The position numbers and the translations under genes are program-made. Shown here piece after piece: positions 32,868-41,641 of a stretch of 43,338 nucleotides of DNA (its first letter is position 1; every line of letters starts with the position of its first letter). Origin of the DNA: Acidithiobacillales bacterium SM1_46 (GTDB taxonomy: Bacteria; Pseudomonadota; Gammaproteobacteria; Acidiferrobacterales; Sulfurifustaceae); the NCBI GenBank assembly GCA_001304215.1, contig LJVB01000015.1, positions 1 to 43,338 of the forward strand, read 5' to 3'. Below the pieces are notes generated by a model, which was not told the DNA's origin, ran no database searches, and saw nothing but the letters and a program-made list of their open reading frames with translations.

Positions 32868-34018
32868 GCACGCCGCCTGCCACGCTACCACCCTGGATCG
32901 CCCGCCTGCGCGAGCGTGCCGAACGGATCGAGGCCAGTCTCAACCGCCGGCTGTCTGCAGCCGCGCGTTCTGCGGAAGATGAGGGAGGCTTCCTGCCGAA
33001 CTTCTGCCGCGGTTGGGTGGTCTTCAATGCCGCGATTGCAGCTGAACTGCTCGCCGTCCTGGTCACTTTGCTCATGCCGCGGCAGATCCTTAGCGCGAGC
33101 GCCGGACAAGACCTGTTGCTGGTGTCGGTGTTCGTGCAGTGGGTCGCGTTGACCGGCACAGCGGTGCTGTGCCTCGCGCGCAAGACGCTCAACCGGTTGC
33201 CGAATATTCGGGCGCTGGGAGCGGCATTTCTGCTGCTGCTGCTCAACACCTTCGTGGTGAGTGAGCTCGCCATCTGGCTGCTCTGGCTGCTCGGGCAGAT
33301 AAAGACCGCGCGGCCGGACTGGTACACAGACTTCCATCTGCTCACGCTCACGGTAAGCGCCATTGCGAATGGCTTGCTGCTTCGCTATTTCCTCGCCAAG
33401 CATGAGCTGCGCCAGCGCGTGCAGTCCGAAGCTCGCGCCAGAATGCAGGCCCTGCAGTCGCGCATCCGGCCACATTTCGTCTTCAACACACTGAACATCA
33501 TCGCCTCGCTGACCCGCTCCGACCCGAAGAAGGCTGAAACGGCGATCGAGGATATGGCTGAACTCTTTCGCATGATGCTGTCTCAAGACGAAAATCTGGT
33601 ACCAGTGAAGAATGAAATCGACGTGGCCAACAAGTACCTGGCGCTCGAGCAGCTGCGCCTTGATAGCCGCCTGCAGGTACAATGGGACGTCGGCAAGTTC
33701 CCGCGCAAGGCGGTGATGCCGGTGCTGACGCTTCAGCCTCTGCTTGAAAACGCCATCCGCCATGGCATCGAGAACCTGGCGAGTGGCGGAACGGTCGAGG
33801 CGCGGCTATGGGAAAACGCCGACCGAATTCATATTCGCGTGATCAACCCGCTGCCGCCGCCGCGCACACGGCGCAATGTGCCGTCCCCCAGCGAGGGGCT
33901 CGATACCATCCGCCAACGCTTCCGCAATCAGTACGGAGAAGCGGCCACGCTCGAAACCGAGGAGCGTGAGGGACAATTTATTGTGAATGTGGTGCTGCCG
34001 ACCCGGGGAGACGAATGA
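32864..34018 (+). CDS. LytS/AlgZ-type sensor kinase, second copy
   Basis: The 384-residue paralogue of the preceding kinase has an N-terminal charged section (about residues 1-42), FLPNFCRGWVVFNAAIAAELLAV as first helix, and three further helices. It then has His204 (SRIRPHFVFNTLNIIASL) and an N-box (LQPLLENAIRHGIEN). Its core is closely similar to the first copy (ARMQALQSRIRPHF, LTRSDP). The ATG at 32864 was chosen because it overlaps the first kinase's stop. The frame's upstream part (to 32660) is not protein-like. It overlaps the regulator start too, so all three genes are translationally coupled. Confidence 0.9.
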   Translation: MSTPPATLPPWIARLRERAERIEASLNRRLSAAARSAEDEGGFLPNFCRGWVVFNAAIAAELLAVLVTLLMPRQILSASAGQDLLLVSVFVQWVALTGTAVLCLARKTLNRLPNIRALGAAFLLLLLNTFVVSELAIWLLWLLGQIKTARPDWYTDFHLLTLTVSAIANGLLLRYFLAKHELRQRVQSEARARMQALQSRIRPHFVFNTLNIIASLTRSDPKKAETAIEDMAELFRMMLSQDENLVPVKNEIDVANKYLALEQLRLDSRLQVQWDVGKFPRKAVMPVLTLQPLLENAIRHGIENLASGGTVEARLWENADRIHIRVINPLPPPRTRRNVPSPSEGLDTIRQRFRNQYGEAATLETEEREGQFIVNVVLPTRGDE

Positions 34019-34764
34019 TGAGAGTGCTGATCGTCGACGACGAGAAACTCGCGCGCGAGCGCCTGAAGGAGCTACTCAACGACATTGGTGGCTACACGGT
34101 TGTGGGTGAGGCCATGAATGGGGCCGAGGCGGTCGAAAAGGCTTCGGAGCTCAATCCAGATGTGCTGCTGATGGACATCCGCATGCCAGGAATGGATGGG
34201 CTGGAGGCGGCGATGCATTTGATGGGCATGGAGAATCCACCGAGCGTGATCTTTACCACCGCCTACGACCAACACGCGCTCGACGCATTCGAAGTCAATG
34301 CCGTCGACTATCTGCTGAAACCGATCCGAAAGGACCGGCTTGCCAACGCCCTTACCAAAGCGAAGAAACTCACGCAGAAGCAGGCGCGCGAGATTTCCCA
34401 GGCACGCGCGGAGCCGCAGGCACGCACCCACATCAGCGTGCATTTGCGCGGCAACATACGCCTGGTACCGTTGCCGGATGTTGTATATTTTCTTGCGGAC
34501 TCCAAGTACGTCGCCGTGCGCACCCGCGCCGAGGAGCACCTCATCGAGGACTCGCTGGTGAATCTCGAGAAAGAGTTTGGTGACCGCTTTCTGCGAATTC
34601 ACCGCAATGCACTGGTCGCCACCCAATCGATCAAAGGAATCGAGAAGAGCCCCGCTGGCACCTGGCAGGTATCGTTCAAGGAACTCGATACGCGACTCGA
34701 CGTGAGCCGACGACACACCGCCGCCGTGCGTCGCTGGGCCCGTAGCCGACCAAAGGGCGGCTAG
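34015..34764 (+). CDS. algR: LytTR response regulator, AlgR-like
   Basis: The 249-residue protein has a receiver domain (residues 1-120) with phospho-site Asp54 (VLLMDIRMPG), and a C-terminal LytTR DNA-binding domain (about 140-245; HISVHLRGNIRLVPLPDVVYFLADSKYV, FLRIHRNALV). It is the only regulator beside two AlgZ-like kinases. AlgR controls alginate, twitching and virulence genes in Pseudomonas. Here only the family and neighbourhood argue for the name. It starts at 34015 or 34018 (adjacent ATGs). Confidence 0.88.
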   Translation: MMRVLIVDDEKLARERLKELLNDIGGYTVVGEAMNGAEAVEKASELNPDVLLMDIRMPGMDGLEAAMHLMGMENPPSVIFTTAYDQHALDAFEVNAVDYLLKPIRKDRLANALTKAKKLTQKQAREISQARAEPQARTHISVHLRGNIRLVPLPDVVYFLADSKYVAVRTRAEEHLIEDSLVNLEKEFGDRFLRIHRNALVATQSIKGIEKSPAGTWQVSFKELDTRLDVSRRHTAAVRRWARSRPKGG

Positions 34765-34773
34765 GGCCGAGGC

Positions 34774-35268
34774 TCAGGGGCGTCGAGCTGTCTCGCGCCG
34801 AAGCTTGGCAACGGCGAGATCGATTGCCGCCTCGAGCTCTCCGAGATAGAAGTCGGCGGAGGAATAGCCCCGTAGCGCGGGTGCAAGCTCCTTGCCATCC
34901 GGACCATAGAACCGGATTGTCGGCGTGAATACCGCCGCCTCGCGGCGCGCAAACGCATCGTGCCGCGTCAGCTCGCCCGCGAAGTCGCGCAGCGGCTCGC
35001 TGCTTTCCACATAGACCACTCGCAACAGGACGCGCCGCACAAAGTCACCGTGCCCGTGCATCGGCCGAAGATAGAGATCCTCCACTTCCGCGCAGTACGG
35101 GCAATACCGCGAAGCGAAATAAACCATGATTGGCGTGCGATCAGCAGCTGCGAGGCGTGCGTCAGACTGCAGGTCACGGGCAATCGGGAGCGGTTCGGCA
35201 TTCGCGCACGCACTGACCAATACCACCACCGCCGCGAGCCAAGCTGTCGTGAGTCGACGTCCCATCAT
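34774..35268 (-). CDS. exported thioredoxin-like protein (SoxW/DsbE-type)
   Basis: The 164-residue protein has a signal peptide with possible lipobox VSAC (Cys21). It also has a thioredoxin fold with active site CPYC at residues 56-59 ([19 protein letters not shown]) and a cis-Pro region [12 protein letters not shown]. It likely works in the periplasm as a thiol-disulfide reductase. It reads opposite to its neighbours and lies between the AlgR-like gene and hemC, which are adjacent in Pseudomonas. Its stop comes 9 bases after the regulator stop. Confidence 0.85.
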   Translation of the reverse strand: MMGRRLTTAWLAAVVVLVSACANAEPLPIARDLQSDARLAAADRTPIMVYFASRYCPYCAEVEDLYLRPMHGHGDFVRRVLLRVVYVESSEPLRDFAGELTRHDAFARREAAVFTPTIRFYGPDGKELAPALRGYSSADFYLGELEAAIDLAVAKLRRETARRP

Positions 35269-35273
35269 ATAAT
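35268..35273 (+). promoter_or_regulatory. candidate -10 box for hemC
   Basis: A perfect TATAAT lies 54 bases before the hemC GTG, overlapping the start of the divergent thioredoxin-like gene. No clear -35 is seen at 16-18 bases upstream. It suggests that the hem genes have their own promoter and do not depend on the AlgR operon. Confidence 0.4.
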
Positions 35274-35327
35274 CTGCCCCGAGCCCTTCACCCCATACTC
35301 CCGCTCACTACTTCAGGTTCGTTCCGC

Positions 35328-36254
35328 GTGCATCGGTTACGCCTTGGCACCCGCAAGAGCCCGCTCGCACTGTGGCAGGCCGAGCATGTGCGCGCGCAGC
35401 TTATGCAGCGCCACCCGGGTTTGCAAGTTGAACTCATTACCATGACAACCGAGGGTGACCGGATCCTGGACCGCAGCCTGGCAAAGGTCGGTGGCAAGGG
35501 GCTCTTCATCAAGGAACTGGAGCAGGGCCTCGCAGCGGGAGAAATTGATCTTGCCGTGCATTCGCTCAAGGATGTGACCGTGACACTGCCCGCCGGAATG
35601 CACTTGTCCGCGTTCCTGGAGCGGGAGGATCCGCGCGATGCTTTCGTGTCGTCGCGTCACGCGCGCTTGCAGGAACTTGCGCCGGGGGCGCGCGTTGGCA
35701 CTTCCAGCCTGCGCCGACAATCGCAGCTGCGCGCGGCCTTTCCCCACCTTGAGATCGTTACTTTACGCGGCAACGTCAATACACGGCTGCGCAAGCTCGA
35801 TGAAGGAGAGTTCGACGCCATTATTCTCGCGGTTGCCGGGCTCAAGCGACTTGGATTCGGCGAGCGTATCCGAGCGCCGCTCACGCCGGAGGAAAGCCTA
35901 CCGGCGGTTGGTCAAGGCGTGGTGTGCATCGAGTGCCGCTCGGATGACGCCGCAACTACGCGCTTGGTGACAGCGCTCGACCATACACCAACGCGTACCT
36001 GCGTCGCCGCGGAACGCGCCATGAACGAAGCGCTTGAGGGCGGCTGCCAAGTGCCGGTTGCAGGCTATGCGATATTGAACGGCGCCGAGCTTCATTTGCG
36101 CGGCCTGGTCGGTGAACCGGACGGCAGCCGTGTCGTGCGCGGCGAGATGCGCGGGCCGGCGTCCGAGGCTGAATCGCTTGGCACGGCCCTCGCGCAGGAC
36201 CTGCTGGCCCGCGGCGCACGTGCGATCCTCGACAAGGTCTATGGCGGCACCTGA
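35328..36254 (+). CDS. hemC: porphobilinogen deaminase (hydroxymethylbilane synthase)
   Basis: The 308-residue enzyme polymerises four porphobilinogens for haem synthesis. It starts with GTG at 35328 ([17 protein letters not shown]). It contains Lys/Arg contacts in [10 protein letters not shown] and SSLRRQSQL, and Cys240 ([11 protein letters not shown]), which carries the dipyrromethane cofactor. It is full length. The hemD start lies inside its last 14 bases, so the two are coupled. Confidence 0.96.
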   Translation: MHRLRLGTRKSPLALWQAEHVRAQLMQRHPGLQVELITMTTEGDRILDRSLAKVGGKGLFIKELEQGLAAGEIDLAVHSLKDVTVTLPAGMHLSAFLEREDPRDAFVSSRHARLQELAPGARVGTSSLRRQSQLRAAFPHLEIVTLRGNVNTRLRKLDEGEFDAIILAVAGLKRLGFGERIRAPLTPEESLPAVGQGVVCIECRSDDAATTRLVTALDHTPTRTCVAAERAMNEALEGGCQVPVAGYAILNGAELHLRGLVGEPDGSRVVRGEMRGPASEAESLGTALAQDLLARGARAILDKVYGGT

Positions 36255-37035
36255 GGCCGGGTCGCTAAACGGTGTCGTGGTGCTGGTGACCAGACCTGTA
36301 TCCCAGGCATTGGGGATTGCATCGCTCATCAAGGACGCCGGCGGCCAACCAGTCCTCTTCCCCACGATCGAGATCGCGGAACCGGACGATCCGGCGCGGC
36401 TCGACGACGTCATCAATCGGCTCGGCGAGGCCAATATCGCGATCTTCGTCAGCGCGAACGCGGCACTGTACGCCGCAGAGCGGATACGCGCGCGTTGGCG
36501 CACCCTTCCGGAACACCTGGTACTCATCGCGGTTGGGCCAGCCAGTGCGCGAACGCTGACAGAACAGGGCCTCGGAAATGCCGTCTCACCGGCGGACGGC
36601 GCCAGCTCCGAAGCGTTGCTGGAATTGCCGCTGCTGACAGGGGTCGCCGGCAAACGGATCGTCATCTTCCGTGGACAAGGTGGACGCGAGCTGCTCGCCG
36701 AAACCTTGCACGCCCGGGGCGCCCAAGTCGAGTACGCCGAATGCTATCGGCGCGTGATCGCGCGCGTCGATCCCGCACCGCTAGTTGCGCGCTGGCGGCA
36801 AGGAAGAATCCACGTCGTGCTTATCGCGAGCGGCGAAGCGCTGGAAAACCTTCGCACGCTGCTGGGACCGGACGGTACGATGTTGTTGCGCCAGACGCCA
36901 TGCATTGTGGCAAGCGAGCGGATTGCCGGAGCGGCGCGCCTGTTGGGGATGCAGGCCACGGTTGCGCGCGCAGCCGACGACCGCTCGTTCGTCTCGGCCC
37001 TCGAGGAATGGCGGGCGCAGCAAAAATCCCTATAA
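36241..37035 (+). CDS. hemD: uroporphyrinogen-III synthase
   Basis: The 264-residue protein is of the low-identity HemD family. [15 protein letters not shown] opens it, FPTIEIAEP follows and the two-domain pattern closes with [16 protein letters not shown]. It closes and inverts the last ring of hydroxymethylbilane. The reading frame runs from 36112, but the ATG at 36241 gives the proper family start and a 14-base overlap with hemC. hemX follows. Confidence 0.9.
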   Translation: MAAPEAGSLNGVVVLVTRPVSQALGIASLIKDAGGQPVLFPTIEIAEPDDPARLDDVINRLGEANIAIFVSANAALYAAERIRARWRTLPEHLVLIAVGPASARTLTEQGLGNAVSPADGASSEALLELPLLTGVAGKRIVIFRGQGGRELLAETLHARGAQVEYAECYRRVIARVDPAPLVARWRQGRIHVVLIASGEALENLRTLLGPDGTMLLRQTPCIVASERIAGAARLLGMQATVARAADDRSFVSALEEWRAQQKSL

Positions 37036-37069
37036 TTTCACAATTGCCACTCGAATCTTTCCCCAATCC

Positions 37070-38101
37070 ATGGCTGATACCGAATCCAGTGCCACCACTC
37101 CTGCTGCCAAGGGTGAGGCGAAGCACACCGCCGTGTCGCCGCGCAGCGGTCGCGTGCGTGGTGGTCTCGCGCTGATCTTTTCGCTGATCGCACTGATCAG
37201 CGGTGGTTACCTGTGGTACATGCTGCTCTACGAGCGACCGGATCTACTCGCCACCGATGTCGTCGGCAAGCTAACCCGCATTGAAGGTGAAATGCAGGAA
37301 TTGCGCGGCGCCGTGACCTCGGTCGAGCAGGAAACCACAGCATTGCAGGAAAGCAGCACGACGATTCAGGCCGGTCTCGAAGGCATCCGCAAGGACCTGC
37401 TGAAGAACCGCGCTGACTGGGCGATGGCCGAGGCGGAGCAGCTCATGGTGATCGCCAATCACCGCCTGCAGCTTGCGCGCGATGTCGGCTCGGCATTAGC
37501 GGCGCTGCGCGCTACCGACCGTCTGCTGGAGTCCCTGGCAGACCCAAACTTGCTTCCGGTACGGCGAACCCTGGCGCGGGAGATTGCCTCGCTCGAGGCA
37601 TTGGAGAGGATCGATATCCCTGGCATGAGCCTGAGGCTTGTGCAGCTCGCCGAGCAAGCCGATCGCCTGCCGATGGCCGGCGCGGGCAGGGCGGCATCCG
37701 AGACCGTCGCGGTGAGCACGCCGGCCAACACGGACTGGCGTACTTCAGCGCATGACCTGTGGCAGGACCTCAAGAGCCTGGTACGAATCCGATACCACAG
37801 TGAAGGGCAGAAGCCGTTACTCGCGCCCGAGCAACATTACTTCCTGCGCGAGAATCTGCGCCTGATGCTCTTCGGCGCACAGAACGCGCTGTTGCAAGGC
37901 AATGTTCCGGTGTACCAGGAGAATCTCAAATCCGCGATCCAGTGGCTGCGCGACTACTACGATCTCACCAGTCAGGTGACAGTGGCAGCACTCGCCGACC
38001 TTGAAAAGCTCGCGACAGCGCGCGTCGTGGCCGAGATGCCCAACATCGCCGGCTCGCTGGCGGCACTACGCGACGTCAAGAGTCGTCGGGGCAGCACGTG
38101 A
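37070..38101 (+). CDS. hemX: HemX-like membrane protein
   Basis: The 343-residue protein has a charged N-terminus, one membrane helix (about residues 31-50), a coiled-coil stretch (about 65-105) and a long helical C-terminal region. This is the pattern of gammaproteobacterial HemX next to hemD. It is not a methyltransferase and its role in haem synthesis is uncertain. The frame is open to 36785, but the ATG at 37070 begins the protein-like part. Its stop overlaps the hemY GTG by 4 bases. Confidence 0.85.
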   Translation: MADTESSATTPAAKGEAKHTAVSPRSGRVRGGLALIFSLIALISGGYLWYMLLYERPDLLATDVVGKLTRIEGEMQELRGAVTSVEQETTALQESSTTIQAGLEGIRKDLLKNRADWAMAEAEQLMVIANHRLQLARDVGSALAALRATDRLLESLADPNLLPVRRTLAREIASLEALERIDIPGMSLRLVQLAEQADRLPMAGAGRAASETVAVSTPANTDWRTSAHDLWQDLKSLVRIRYHSEGQKPLLAPEQHYFLRENLRLMLFGAQNALLQGNVPVYQENLKSAIQWLRDYYDLTSQVTVAALADLEKLATARVVAEMPNIAGSLAALRDVKSRRGST

Positions 38102-39333
38102 AGCTGCTTGCCCTTGTCATCGCGGTGCTCGTCATCGCGACCGTCGTCACCCTCTCCGCAATGGAGGATCCCGGCTATGTGCTCATGGCGCGTGGCCCGT
38201 GGAGTGCGGAGATGGCGCTCACGGTTTTCATCCCGCTTGCGCTGCTCGCGTTTCTGGCGTTCGCGTTGGTGCTGTACGCCACCATCCGGCTACTGCGCAT
38301 TCCGCGCGATGTCCAGCGCTGGCGTACGCGCCGGCAGGCGCGGCGCGGGCGCGATTCGCTCCTCAAAGGGATGACTTATCTCGCCGAAGGCAGCTGGGTA
38401 GAGGCCGAAGCCGCGCTGCTCGCGGGCATGCGCCATAGCGACGCTGCGCTGCTCAACTGTCTGGGTGCTGCGTTCGCCGCCCAAGGCCAGGGAAATGTCG
38501 AGAAACGCGATGAGTACCTCGCTCAGGCCCAGCAACTTGCTCCCCAGGCCGGCTTCGCGATAGGGATGACCCAGGCTGTGCTGCAACAGCTAAATCAACA
38601 GGTCGAACTCGCACTCGCCACGCTTACCGAGTTGCGCGGCCAGCATCCACATCACAAGCAGTTGCTGAAACTGCTCGCACAGGTGGCGCGCGAGCTACGC
38701 GACTGGCCGGGCGTCATCGATCTCATGTCCGAGCTGCGCAAGAATCAGGTCATGAGTGCGCAGGATCTGGATGCCTTGGAGGTGCAGGCGCACCGCGAGC
38801 TGCTGACGCTTTCGCTGCCGGCGGGCTCCGGCGATGTGCTGCGCCAGGCCTGGAAGGCGGTGCCGAAACATCTGCGCAAACACCCGGTGCTGGTGGCTCC
38901 CTACGCGCGCCAACTCATCCTTCAGGGCGAGCATGGCGAAGCCGAGATAGTCCTGCGCGATACGATCGAAACCGAGTGGAACGAGACGCTGGTCGAACTG
39001 TTTGGGCGCCTGCGGCCAGCGCAAGCGGGTGAGGCAGTTGAGCTCGCCGAGACCTGGGCAAGCAGCCACCCCGACAATGCGCGTGCGCAACTCACCGCGG
39101 CGCGGCTGGCGGCCGCCGCTGCCCAGAAGGACAAGGCGCGCGGCTATTACGAGCGCTGCGTCGCCTTGCGCGGACCAATCGATGCTTACCGCGAACTGGG
39201 CGCCCTGCTCGAAGACCTTGGCGAACGCGAAAAGGCCAGCGAGTTCTATCGTCGCGGACTCGAGGCCTACAGTGACGAAGCGCGTAAGCCCGGCGGGCGC
39301 GCTCGCCCGATTCTGCAGCGCATTGCGCAATAG
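38098..39333 (+). CDS. hemY: HemY-like TPR membrane protein
   Basis: The 411-residue protein has two N-terminal membrane helices (about residues 3-22 and 40-64) and a long alpha-helical TPR region facing the cytosol (about 90-405). It is the gammaproteobacterial HemY (a TPR protein), not the protoporphyrinogen oxidase of the same name in Bacillus. It starts with GTG at 38098, overlapping hemX by 4 bases, and ends directly next to a convergent lipoprotein gene. Confidence 0.9.
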   Translation: MKLLALVIAVLVIATVVTLSAMEDPGYVLMARGPWSAEMALTVFIPLALLAFLAFALVLYATIRLLRIPRDVQRWRTRRQARRGRDSLLKGMTYLAEGSWVEAEAALLAGMRHSDAALLNCLGAAFAAQGQGNVEKRDEYLAQAQQLAPQAGFAIGMTQAVLQQLNQQVELALATLTELRGQHPHHKQLLKLLAQVARELRDWPGVIDLMSELRKNQVMSAQDLDALEVQAHRELLTLSLPAGSGDVLRQAWKAVPKHLRKHPVLVAPYARQLILQGEHGEAEIVLRDTIETEWNETLVELFGRLRPAQAGEAVELAETWASSHPDNARAQLTAARLAAAAAQKDKARGYYERCVALRGPIDAYRELGALLEDLGEREKASEFYRRGLEAYSDEARKPGGRARPILQRIAQ

Positions 39334-39546
39334 CTAGGGTTCGTTTCGCGATCCGCTGGATTGCTCGATTGCTGCGCGGTTGCGCGCAGCACCCTCCGCA
39401 AGACTGTTCTCGACCTCGCGCGCGTTCTTGAACGCCTGCAATTGCGGGTCGACAAAGGTCTTCTGTGGGGGCTTGCGATCACCGCAGCCGGCCAAAACCG
39501 CTGCAGCTGCGATCATGGTCAAAATTACTCTAGTTACGTATGGCAT
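39334..39546 (-). CDS. small lipoprotein, 70 aa
   Basis: A signal peptide with lipobox VLAGC (Cys21) is followed by a charged 49-residue tail (DRKPPQKTFVDPQLQAFKNAREVE). No wider family is recognised. The stop abuts the hemY stop on the opposite strand. It lies 3 bases after the reductase gene (39550-40650) on the same strand, so the two are probably co-transcribed. Confidence 0.72.
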   Translation of the reverse strand: MPYVTRVILTMIAAAAVLAGCGDRKPPQKTFVDPQLQAFKNAREVENSLAEGAARNRAAIEQSSGSRNEP

Positions 39547-39549
39547 GGC

Positions 39550-40650
39550 TTATCGATTGCGCGCGTGTTCGAAGGAATCATAGTACAAGCAGTCGTCCGC
39601 CAGGCCATGCCTCTTCACCACTTTCCGTAGAGCGTGGATCATTGCCGGCGGACCGCTGGCATAGACCTCGAAACCCCTGAGATCCGGATGGTCGGCAACG
39701 ACCGCCTCGTGCACCCATCCTGTGCGCCCGGTCCACTGATCGTCGGGTGTCGGTGCGGACAGCACTGGCGTGTAGCGGAAGCTTGAATAAGAGGCCTGCC
39801 AAGACTCGGCCAAGGCATGTCGGTACAAGTCGCGCCGGGCACGTGCGCCCCAGTAGAGATGCATGGGCCTGGCCTCACCGCGCCCGATAGCATCCTCGAT
39901 GATGCTCTTGATCGGTGCAAACCCTGTTCCGCCCGCGACCAAGATGATGGGCCGACTCTCGGCCGCCCCCGGCGTTCTCGGCAGTTGCGCCTCGCGCTGC
40001 GCCCTCCCCGCGATCCCGAGAGTCGCATCACCCTTTGCATCATCGGCGCGAAGAAAAAACGTACCGAGCGGTCCCTGAAAACGCAGCAGGTCGCGCTCTT
40101 TCATGCTGGTGAACACCTGCGTGCTAAACAAGCCGTCCGGGACGTGGCGAATGTGAAGTTCGAGGAACTCGTCGTCCTGCGGGGCATTCGCGAGCGAGAA
40201 GCTGCGACGCTTGTTGTCCTTGAGCAGGATATCCAGGTACTGACCGGCCAAGAACTCAAGGCGTGTACCCGCGGCGAGCTTGAGGCGGACGATCATCACG
40301 TCGTCCGCCGCACGCTCGAGTTGTACGACACGCGCCGGTAACATCCGGATGGGGATGTGGCTCGCCGCGGCCAGCTCCTTCGCCTCGACGACGAGATCGC
40401 TCTTCGGAACCGCCTGGCACAGTAGTACCTTCCCCACGGCCCTTTCCTGCGCGCTTAGTGCCGACTCATCATAGCTACCGTAGTCGACGCTACCTGATAT
40501 CAAATGACTCTTGCAGGTCGCGCAGGATCCGTTGCGGCAGCTGTAGGGAAGCGCATGACCCTGGCGCAGCGCGGCTGCCAGCACAGTTTCATTGGATTCG
40601 GCCATGAACTCCTGGCCGCTCGGTTCAAGACGAATGCGGAAACTCACCAC
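39550..40650 (-). CDS. 2Fe-2S / FAD / NAD(P)H reductase (ascD/ubiquinone-type oxidoreductase)
   Basis: The 366-residue electron-transfer protein has an N-terminal plant-type ferredoxin domain with Cys38, Cys43, Cys46 and Cys78 (SCRNGSCATC ... LLCQ). An FAD domain contains RRSFSLANAP, and a NAD(P)H domain contains VAGGTGFAPIKSII and ASGPPAMIHA. Relatives include CDP-6-deoxy-hexulose dehydrase reductase (AscD) and other 2Fe-2S ferredoxin reductases. The partner is unknown. A stretch of about 28 residues (DAKGDATLGIAGRAQ ... PGAAES, about residues 203-231) appears inserted between the FAD and NAD(P)H domains. The small lipoprotein gene follows 3 bases after its stop. Confidence 0.88.
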   Translation of the reverse strand: MVSFRIRLEPSGQEFMAESNETVLAAALRQGHALPYSCRNGSCATCKSHLISGSVDYGSYDESALSAQERAVGKVLLCQAVPKSDLVVEAKELAAASHIPIRMLPARVVQLERAADDVMIVRLKLAAGTRLEFLAGQYLDILLKDNKRRSFSLANAPQDDEFLELHIRHVPDGLFSTQVFTSMKERDLLRFQGPLGTFFLRADDAKGDATLGIAGRAQREAQLPRTPGAAESRPIILVAGGTGFAPIKSIIEDAIGRGEARPMHLYWGARARRDLYRHALAESWQASYSSFRYTPVLSAPTPDDQWTGRTGWVHEAVVADHPDLRGFEVYASGPPAMIHALRKVVKRHGLADDCLYYDSFEHARNR

Positions 40651-40751
40651 TCACGGCTCGCAATATTGACGGGCCGGTATTGTCGCTGATTCGACCGGCG
40701 CCGAGAATCTCGAAGAAGACTTGGGATGAGTGTGGGTTCGGGACCCGGAAA

Positions 40752-41360
40752 CTAGATCCAGGAGACACCACGCACGCGTTCAAAGATGCGCACCGCACGA
40801 TCAATGCGCTCGCTTTGAAGCGCGTCTTGCGCCACCTGTTGGCACTGCTCGGCCGTGCCACACTCAACGCCATCAACGCGATAGCGCAACTCGGCATTGG
40901 TGCGCTCGTAGGACTGACCGTTCCAGCGATAGTGGCTGATGATCGTGTCGCCCATGGTTAATGGCGCGCGCGCCTCAATGAGCGGATAGTCGGCGTCGGC
41001 CCGCACGGTCACCTGACCTTCCAGCGCAATCAACATGGCGAGGCGCTGATCGCTGCGCTCAAAGACCCAGGCACGGCAGGGCTGCTCGATACAGCCCGAC
41101 GCAGAAGTCAGAAACAGATCACCACGTGCCGAACGGCCCAGCCAGCGACTGACGAGTGTCGCACCTGCGCGACAATCGGACGCCGGTGAAGAACCGGCAG
41201 CACATTGCGCCAGCATCTCAAGCGGTAGCTCATTCATCATAAGCACCGGGTCGGAGCTCTCACCCACGCTGGTCCAACCGACCACGAGGCTCGCGGCGAG
41301 TGCTGTCACTGCGTAACGGAGCAATCGCAATCCGCGAGGTATGGTGAGCTTCGGGTCCAT
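40752..41360 (-). CDS. exported or membrane-anchored hypothetical protein, 202 aa
   Basis: I do not recognise a family. A hydrophobic segment (about residues 12-30, LLRYAVTALAASLVVGW) precedes a soluble domain with several Cys (CAAGSSPASDC, SGCIEQPC, VECGTAEQC), suggesting disulfides in the periplasm. The frame is open to 41663, but that upstream part is not protein-like, so the ATG at 41360 was used. It is divergent from the ABC transporter genes, with 281 bases between. Confidence 0.7.
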   Translation of the reverse strand: MDPKLTIPRGLRLLRYAVTALAASLVVGWTSVGESSDPVLMMNELPLEMLAQCAAGSSPASDCRAGATLVSRWLGRSARGDLFLTSASGCIEQPCRAWVFERSDQRLAMLIALEGQVTVRADADYPLIEARAPLTMGDTIISHYRWNGQSYERTNAELRYRVDGVECGTAEQCQQVAQDALQSERIDRAVRIFERVRGVSWI

Positions 41361-41604
41361 GATCCTGCTAAGGCATATTCTGTGCCACTGCGCTTCGAAC
41401 CCAGACAGACTTTCAGAACAACAAGTTACGCCCAGCTGGGCGGGTGATCGCCAGCGGCGACCGCCTAGTGGACCCAGATACAGTGCGCCTGGCCTGACAC
41501 GCCTGGGCAGCGCGACGCCCGCGCCGGTTGTGAATAGCGCACCCGGCAGCTCGACGCTATCCGCCAGCACGGGAGACGCCCTTCCCGAGCTGATCGGGCC
41601 GAAT

Positions 41605-41633
41605 TTGACAATGCGAAGGGCGCTCCCTTTAAT
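41605..41633 (+). promoter_or_regulatory. strong sigma70 promoter of the ABC operon
   Basis: TTGACA (41605-41610, perfect) and TTTAAT (41628-41633, five of six) have an exact 17-base spacer. The ATG of the ATPase gene is only 8 bases after the -10, so transcription should start at or next to the ATG. This indicates a leaderless mRNA. Confidence 0.8.
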
Positions 41634-41641
41634 GGCGCGCC

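Noticed and set aside
37031-37036. Perfect TATAAT at the hemD stop, before hemX
   Set aside because: It overlaps the last codons and stop of hemD, and no -35 is present at the right distance, so it is likely chance.
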